Below, piece after piece: positions 59,778 to 64,000 of a stretch of DNA of 64,000 nt. Both the position numbers and the translations under genes were made by a program. The stretch's first letter is position 1. The number at the start of each line of letters is the position of its first letter. The notes beneath the pieces are model-generated. The model made no database searches. It saw nothing but the letters and a program-made list of their open reading frames with translations, and was not told the DNA's origin. Source of the DNA: Geodermatophilus saharensis. Its GTDB lineage: Bacteria > Actinomycetota > Actinomycetes > Mycobacteriales > Geodermatophilaceae. The stretch is from assembly GCF_900188205.1 (NCBI RefSeq), contig NZ_FZOH01000005.1, positions 124,001 through 188,000 of the forward strand, written 5' to 3'.

Positions 59778-60935
59778 ATGTTCGACTGGGTGGCAGGCCG
59801 GTGACGACGTCCTCGACGACGTCGCCGCGCTGCTGGCCGAGCGCAACCGGACCGACGCCGCCCTGGCCCGCCGGGTGCGGGCGGCGGAGCTGTCGCAGGC
59901 GCCGGAGCGGGACGGGATGAAGAGCATGGCCTCGTGGCTGCGCGGGCACTGCCGGCTGTCGGCTGCGGTGGCGTCCCGGCTCGTCGGCAACGGGCGGGCG
60001 CTGGAGCACCTGCCCGCCCTGGCCGAGGCCCACGACGCCGGGTGGGTGAGCGCCGAGCAGGTCGCCGAGGCCGCCGGGCTGGTCACCCCGCAGCGGCGGT
60101 CGCCGCCGCCGGGGTCGACCTCGGCGAGGTCGACGGGGTGCTCACCGGGGTGGCCGTCGAGCAGGAGCACGCCGCGCAGGTGGCGGTGGTCCGGCGCTAC
60201 GCGCAGGCCCTGGATCCCGACGGTCCCGAACCGGATCCGACCGAGGGTCGGTCGTTGACCCTGTCGAGGCACGGTGACGGGTCGCTGAGCTTCCGCGGGC
60301 ACCGGGACGCGGTGGGTGGGGAGAAGCTGCAGGCGGCGCTGGAGCCGTTCGTGCAGCACGACCGCCCCGCCGGCGACGAGCGCACGAGAGCGCAGCGGCA
60401 GGGCGATGCCCTGGTGCAGCTGGCCGACAACGCCCTGGCCGCTGGGTCGCTGCCGACGCTGCGGACGGTGAAGCCGCACGTGGCGGTGCGGGTGGGCCTC
60501 GACGACCTGGCCGACCCGTCTCCCGGCGCGGGCGCGGCCAGCATGGGCTTCGGAGCGGTGATCTCCGCCGCCCGCGCGCGGTGGCTGGCCTGCGACGGGG
60601 CCATCTCCCGGGTGGTGTCCGGCCCCGACGGGGTTCCGCTCGACCTCGGCAGAAGCCGGCGGCTGGTCAGCCGGCAGCTGCGCCGCGCGGTCGAGCTCCG
60701 CGACGGCGGCTGCGTGTTCACCGGCTGCTCGGCGCCGACTCACCGGGCGGGCGTGCACCACCTGGTGCACTGGTGGAAGGACCCCCGCGTCCCTCGCCAG
60801 CTCGCGGCGGGCCCCTACGCGAGGGCCGACCACCACGGCTTCCGGGTCGCACGACAACCCGCCGGCCGGTGGCACACGTACAGACCCGACGGCACCCGGA
60901 TCGCCACCCCCACACCGCTGGTCCCAGCGGCATGA
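59778..60935 (+). pseudogene. Frameshifted DUF222/HNH endonuclease gene with repeat insertion
   Basis: Homologous segments lie in different frames. ATG 59778 gives MFDWVAGR then a stop. From about 59797 another frame reads AGDDVLDDVAALLAERNRTDAAL...VAEAAGLVTPQ to about 60100. From about 60100 the first frame resumes with AVAAAGVDLGEVDGVLTGV to the end at 60935, including the DUF222 core and CVFTGCSAPTHRAGVHHLVHWW. About 20 residues that should carry the HNH Asn and following His are replaced by the sequence of a structured repeat (60775-60830). At least two indels plus the loss of catalytic residues mark it as inactive, unless sequencing errors explain the shifts. Confidence 0.75.
60775..60830 (+). 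repeat. Structured repeat, copy B (inside the DUF222/HNH pseudogene)
   Basis: It shares with copy A the left end GGAAGGACCCC, the 17-base block GCTCGCGGCGGGCCCCT (60800-60816) and the right end GGGCCGAC. The stem is different (CCCTCGC 60791-60797 with GCGAGGG 60819-60825). It sits where the HNH catalytic segment should be. Confidence 0.6.
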
Positions 60936-60964
60936 CGTCGTCGGGCGGCGCTAGCGTCGGCAGG

Positions 60965-61513
60965 GTGGACAGGGTGCGCTGCGGGTGGGGGGACAGCTCG
61001 CCGGAGTACCAGCGCTACCACGACGAGGAGTGGGGCTTCCCGCTCCGCGGCGACGACGCGCTGTTCGAGCGGCTCACCCTCGAGGCGTTCCAGTCCGGCC
61101 TGTCCTGGATCACCATCCTGCGCAAGCGCCCCGCCTTCCGGGCGGCGTTCGCCGGCTTCTCCATCGACGCGGTCGCCGAGTTCACCCCCGACGACGAGGC
61201 GCGGCTGATGGCCGACGCCGGCATCGTGCGCAACCGCGCCAAGATCGCCGCCGCGGTCCGCAACGCCCGCGCGGCTCAGCAGGTCCCGGAGGGGCTGTCG
61301 GACCTGCTGTGGTCCTTCGCGCCCACCGCGCCGAGGCCCCGCCCGGCGACACTGGCCGACGTCCCGGCCACCAGCCCGGAATCCACGGCGATGGCCAAGG
61401 AGCTCAAGCGGCGCGGTTTCGTGTTCGTCGGCCCGACGACCGCCTACGCGCTCATGCAGGCCACCGGCATGGTCGACGACCACGTGGCGACCTGCTTCCG
61501 GGCGACCCCCTGA
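60965..61513 (+). CDS. tag: DNA-3-methyladenine glycosylase I
   Basis: A protein of 182 residues. RCGWGDSSPEYQRYHDEEWGFPLRGDDALFERLTLEAFQSGLSWITILRKRPAFRAAFAGF is diagnostic for Tag, including the N-terminal Cys and later histidines of its zinc snap and the Trp/Glu of the base pocket. It excises 3-methyladenine from alkylated DNA. GTG 60965 is eight bases after TAGCGT, a possible -10 box. Confidence 0.95.
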   Translation: MDRVRCGWGDSSPEYQRYHDEEWGFPLRGDDALFERLTLEAFQSGLSWITILRKRPAFRAAFAGFSIDAVAEFTPDDEARLMADAGIVRNRAKIAAAVRNARAAQQVPEGLSDLLWSFAPTAPRPRPATLADVPATSPESTAMAKELKRRGFVFVGPTTAYALMQATGMVDDHVATCFRATP

Positions 61514-61524
61514 AGGGGCTCCTG

Positions 61525-61553
61525 TTGGTCCCGCGGCGGGGATACGGGATCAT
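61525..61553 (+). promoter_or_regulatory. Promoter of the DUF3117 gene
   Basis: TTGGTC (61525-61530) and GATCAT (61548-61553) are separated by 17 bases, a plausible housekeeping promoter 78 bases before the DUF3117 start. Confidence 0.45.
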
Positions 61554-61630
61554 GTCCCGAGAGCTCAGCACCGAGGAACAGCCACACCGCTGCCGCAGAG
61601 GGCGGCGGGTGGCCGGCGAAGGAGGCACGC

Positions 61631-61798
61631 ATGGCGGCCATGAAGCCGCGCACGGGTGAAGGTCCCCTGGAGGTCACCAAGGAGGGGCGCGGCCTGGTCA
61701 TGCGGGTGCCGCTCGAGGGTGGTGGCCGCCTGGTCGTCGAGCTGTCGCCGGACGAGGCCGCAGCGCTCTCCGAGGCCCTGAAGGGCGCGACCAGCTGA
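61631..61798 (+). CDS. DUF3117 family protein
   Basis: A 55-residue protein (MAAMKPRTGEGPLEVTKEG, then LVMRVPLEGGGRLVVELSPDEAAALSEAL) with the near-invariant sequence of DUF3117, a small actinobacterial protein of unknown function. ATG 61631 has a GAAGGAGG site. It lies between tag and pepA as in related genomes, and a hairpin follows. Confidence 0.9.
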   Translation: MAAMKPRTGEGPLEVTKEGRGLVMRVPLEGGGRLVVELSPDEAAALSEALKGATS

Positions 61799-61842
61799 AC
61801 GCCTCCGCGAGCCTGCCCTCGGGCAGCCCCGCGCAGGACGAC

Positions 61843-61883
61843 GCGGCCCCGGCCGCCGGCAGCACGCCGGCGACCGGGGCCGC
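61843..61883 (+). terminator. Hairpin between the DUF3117 and pepA genes
   Basis: An 18-bp stem with one mismatch (61843-61860 with 61866-61883) lies 45 bases after the DUF3117 stop and ends five bases before the TTG proposed as the pepA start. Confidence 0.6.
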
Positions 61884-61887
61884 ACCC

Positions 61888-63414
61888 TTGCCGCGGGTCG
61901 ACCTGCTGACCTCCCTGCCCCGGCTCGGCGAGGACGACGTCCTTGCCGTCCCGGTCGGCACCGACGCCACGCTGCCGCCCTGGCTGACCTCGCCGGCGTT
62001 CGGCACCCTCCCGGCGGTCCCGGGCCGGCTGCTGGCCGGTGCGCTGGCCGACACCGGCAACACCGGGCGTCCCGGCACCGTCACGAACCTGCCGGTCGCC
62101 GGCCGCCGTCCGCGCAGCGTCGTCGCCGTCGGGATCGGCGACGGCACCCTCCCGCACCTGCGCAGCTACGTCGCCACCGCCGTCCGCCGCGCGCAGACCC
62201 TCGCCGAGCACGGCGCCACCCGGCTGGTGCTGCCCCTCGACACCGCCCTGGCCCCGGCCGGCGCCGACGAGGTGCGGGCCGCCGTCGAGGCCGCGCTGCT
62301 CGGCGGCTACCGCTTCCGCGAGACGTCCAAGCCGCACCCGCCGCGGCTGGCCACCGTCGCCGTCGTCGCCACCGACGCGGCCGACCCCGCCGTGGCCGCC
62401 GCCGCCCGCGCCGGCGAGGTCACCGGCCACGCCGTCGCGTGGGCCCGCGACCTCGTCAACACGCCCAGCAACACCAAGGACCCAGCCTGGCTGGCCGGGC
62501 AGGCCGTCGAGCGCCTCGCCGGCCTGCCGCACGTCACCGTCACCGTGCTCGGCCCCGAGGAGCTCGCCGCCGGCGGCTTCGGCGGCGTCCTGGCCGTGGG
62601 CGGCGGCTCGGCGTCCCCGCCGCGGCTGGTCATCGCCTCCTACGCGCCGCCCGGCGCCGGCGCGTCGCACCCCGTGCTGGTCGGCAAGGGCATCACCTTC
62701 GACACCGGCGGCATCTCGATCAAGCCCAACGCCGGCATGCGCGAGATGAAGACCGACATGGCCGGGGGCGCCGCCGTCCTCGCCGCGCTCGACGCCGCCG
62801 CCCGCCTCGAGCTGCCGGTCGCGGTGACCGCCGTCGTCCCCGCCGCCGAGAACGCCGTCTCGGGGTCGTCCTACCGCCCGGCCGACGTCGTGCGGCACGT
62901 CGGCGGGCGCACCACCGAGGTGCAGAACACCGACGCCGAGGGGCGCATGGTGCTCGCCGACGGCCTCGCCCACGCGCGGCTGTCGCTGGGCGCCACCGTG
63001 CTCGTCGACGTCGCCACGCTCACCGGCGCCATGAAGGTCGCGCTCGGCACCCGCACCGCCGGCCTCTACGCCACCACCGACGGGCTGGCCGGCGCGCTGG
63101 GCACCGCCGCGCTGCACGCCGGCGAGCAGGTGTGGCGGATGCCGCTGGCCGAGGAGTACGCCGAGCTGCTGCACAGCGACGTCGCCGACGCGAACAACGC
63201 CCCCGGCAACCCCGGCGGCACCACGGCCGCGATCTTCCTGCGGCCCTTCGCCGGGGACCTGCCCTGGGCCCACCTCGACGTCGCCGGTCCGGCCCGGGCC
63301 GCGTCCGACGACGCCGAGGTGGTCAAGGGCGGCACCGGGTTCGGCGCGCGGACGCTGCTGCGCTGGCTCGAGGCCGGAGCGCCGGTCGACCCCGCGCCGG
63401 CCACCACCCACTGA
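61888..63414 (+). CDS. pepA: Leucyl aminopeptidase (M17)
   Basis: A protein of about 508 residues. The C-terminal catalytic domain has the M17 signatures LVGKGITFDTGGISIKP, MKTDMAGGAAVLAAL and NTDAEGRMVLADGL, which give the two-zinc site and catalytic Lys and Arg. It releases N-terminal residues from peptides and may work with the peptide importer. The start is uncertain: TTG 61888 lacks a ribosome-binding site; CTG 61795, overlapping the DUF3117 stop, is in frame but would translate the hairpin. Confidence 0.9.
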   Translation: MPRVDLLTSLPRLGEDDVLAVPVGTDATLPPWLTSPAFGTLPAVPGRLLAGALADTGNTGRPGTVTNLPVAGRRPRSVVAVGIGDGTLPHLRSYVATAVRRAQTLAEHGATRLVLPLDTALAPAGADEVRAAVEAALLGGYRFRETSKPHPPRLATVAVVATDAADPAVAAAARAGEVTGHAVAWARDLVNTPSNTKDPAWLAGQAVERLAGLPHVTVTVLGPEELAAGGFGGVLAVGGGSASPPRLVIASYAPPGAGASHPVLVGKGITFDTGGISIKPNAGMREMKTDMAGGAAVLAALDAAARLELPVAVTAVVPAAENAVSGSSYRPADVVRHVGGRTTEVQNTDAEGRMVLADGLAHARLSLGATVLVDVATLTGAMKVALGTRTAGLYATTDGLAGALGTAALHAGEQVWRMPLAEEYAELLHSDVADANNAPGNPGGTTAAIFLRPFAGDLPWAHLDVAGPARAASDDAEVVKGGTGFGARTLLRWLEAGAPVDPAPATTH

Positions 63415-63423
63415 GGGAGCCCC

Positions 63424-64000
63424 ATGAGCACCGACGACAGCGGTGTCGTCTTCCCGGCCGGCCCCGACGGGCGGCGCAGCACCGCGGCGGTCGGGCGGGC
63501 GGTGGTGGCCGACGCGCTGCGCCCGGTCGACCCGGTCGGCGCCCGCGCGGCCGAGCGGGAGACCAACTGGCGAGCCGGCTACCTCACCCACTTCCGCCGA
63601 CTGGTCGAGGCCGGGCTCGCCTCGCCGGAGGCGGCCCGCACCATCGCCGGTGCCGGGCTCGACGCCGTCCACGGCCGGCTGCGGGTCGCCGGGGAGGAGG
63701 GTGAGCAGCCGCTGGACCGGCTGCTCACCGCACCGGCCGGCCGGGCCCTGCACACCACCGAGGTCACCGGCCAGGGCGAGCCCGAGCGCGCGTTCACGCT
63801 GCCCTTCCACGGCCGCCGGCTCGGCGGCGAGGACCTGTCCCGGCGGCTGGACACCTGGGTGGAGTGCGGGGTCCTGGAGCCGACGGCGGCCGCGGCGGTG
63901 CGCGAGGTCGCCGCGCACCCCGAGTGGCTGGCGCTGCCCGGCCGCACCGTGGCCGTCCTCGGCGCGGGCGCGGAGATGGGGCCGCTCACCGCGCTGCTGC
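63424..64000 (+). CDS. Uncharacterised protein with Rossmann-like motif (3' end outside window)
   Basis: The first 192 residues of a longer protein. The N-terminal 150 residues are helical (TNWRAGYLTHFRRLVEAGLASPEAARTIAGAGLDAVHGRLRV), then comes RTVAVLGAGAEMGPLTALL, which resembles a nucleotide-binding Rossmann strand-loop-helix. I recall similar actinobacterial proteins annotated only as hypothetical. ATG 63424 has a GAGGGAGCC site and follows pepA by nine bases, suggesting an operon. Confidence 0.7.
   Translation, partial: MSTDDSGVVFPAGPDGRRSTAAVGRAVVADALRPVDPVGARAAERETNWRAGYLTHFRRLVEAGLASPEAARTIAGAGLDAVHGRLRVAGEEGEQPLDRLLTAPAGRALHTTEVTGQGEPERAFTLPFHGRRLGGEDLSRRLDTWVECGVLEPTAAAAVREVAAHPEWLALPGRTVAVLGAGAEMGPLTALL

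Overview
The window is chromosomal DNA from a very GC-rich actinobacterium, most likely of the Geodermatophilaceae (Blastococcus / Geodermatophilus / Modestobacter type). This is inferred from the extreme GC content, frequent GTG starts, four-base GTGA/ATGA gene overlaps, mycothiol biosynthesis (mshB), a DUF222/HNH gene of the type abundant in that family, and actinobacterial markers (DUF3117, dapC next to fdxA, succinate dehydrogenase in the order C-A-B). No rRNA, tRNA, CRISPR array, prophage or intact insertion sequence was seen.

Layout. 1-3.7 kb: 3' part of a secreted fibronectin-III / choice-of-anchor-L protein, then small redox and membrane genes. 3.8-13.2 kb: a nine-gene, minus-strand operon whose genes almost all overlap by four bases. 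In order of transcription it encodes an inositol-phosphate synthase, an HD-like protein, a methyltransferase, a Gfo/Idh/MocA oxidoreductase, a zinc-ribbon/metallo-beta-lactamase protein, a YcaO protein, a TIM-barrel isomerase, a GT4 glycosyltransferase and a PIG-L deacetylase. It looks like a pathway for an inositol-based small molecule that I do not recognise, and it is my main candidate for an undescribed system. 13.4-16.2 kb: LURP-one-like and GH16-like proteins, a thioesterase and an HxlR regulator. 16.3-21.5 kb: sdhCAB, then a molybdopterin oxidoreductase with a flavin reductase. 21.6-31.7 kb: accessory enzymes and transporters (cupin, CrtA-like monooxygenase, FNT channel, ABC exporter, DUF4394, serine hydrolase, HipA-like kinase with DUF3037, FAD monooxygenase).

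32-36 kb: assimilatory sulfur genes (cysH, a small zinc protein, sulfite reductase, cysC) with a Cys-containing leader peptide and an Rrf2 regulator. 36-37 kb: SRPBCC-Nudix fusion and a CsbD-like stress gene with a SigB-type promoter. 37.4-43.3 kb: a complete five-gene dipeptide/oligopeptide ABC importer. 43.3-47.9 kb: mshB, GNAT, fdxA, dapC and a transglycosylase-like protein. 48-56.3 kb: hydrolase, methyltransferase, dapD, a MFS/LacI divergent pair with a visible operator, dapE, LOG, DivIVA-like and SRPBCC genes. 56.2-64 kb: CtaG/DUF2243 membrane pair, MerR, TfoX, EamA, a decayed DUF222/HNH pseudogene, tag, DUF3117, pepA and an incomplete gene.

The lysine/diaminopimelate succinylase pathway is well represented (dapC, dapD, dapE). 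Mycothiol appears through mshB, and the 3.8-13.2 kb operon resembles a parallel use of the same enzyme types (inositol-phosphate synthase, retaining GT4, PIG-L deacetylase). Two kinds of small structured repeat are visible. One has conserved ends and loop but variable stems (about 20.54, 36.85 and 60.78 kb). The other is a pair of palindromes flanked by a 10-bp direct repeat, inserted inside the YcaO operon.
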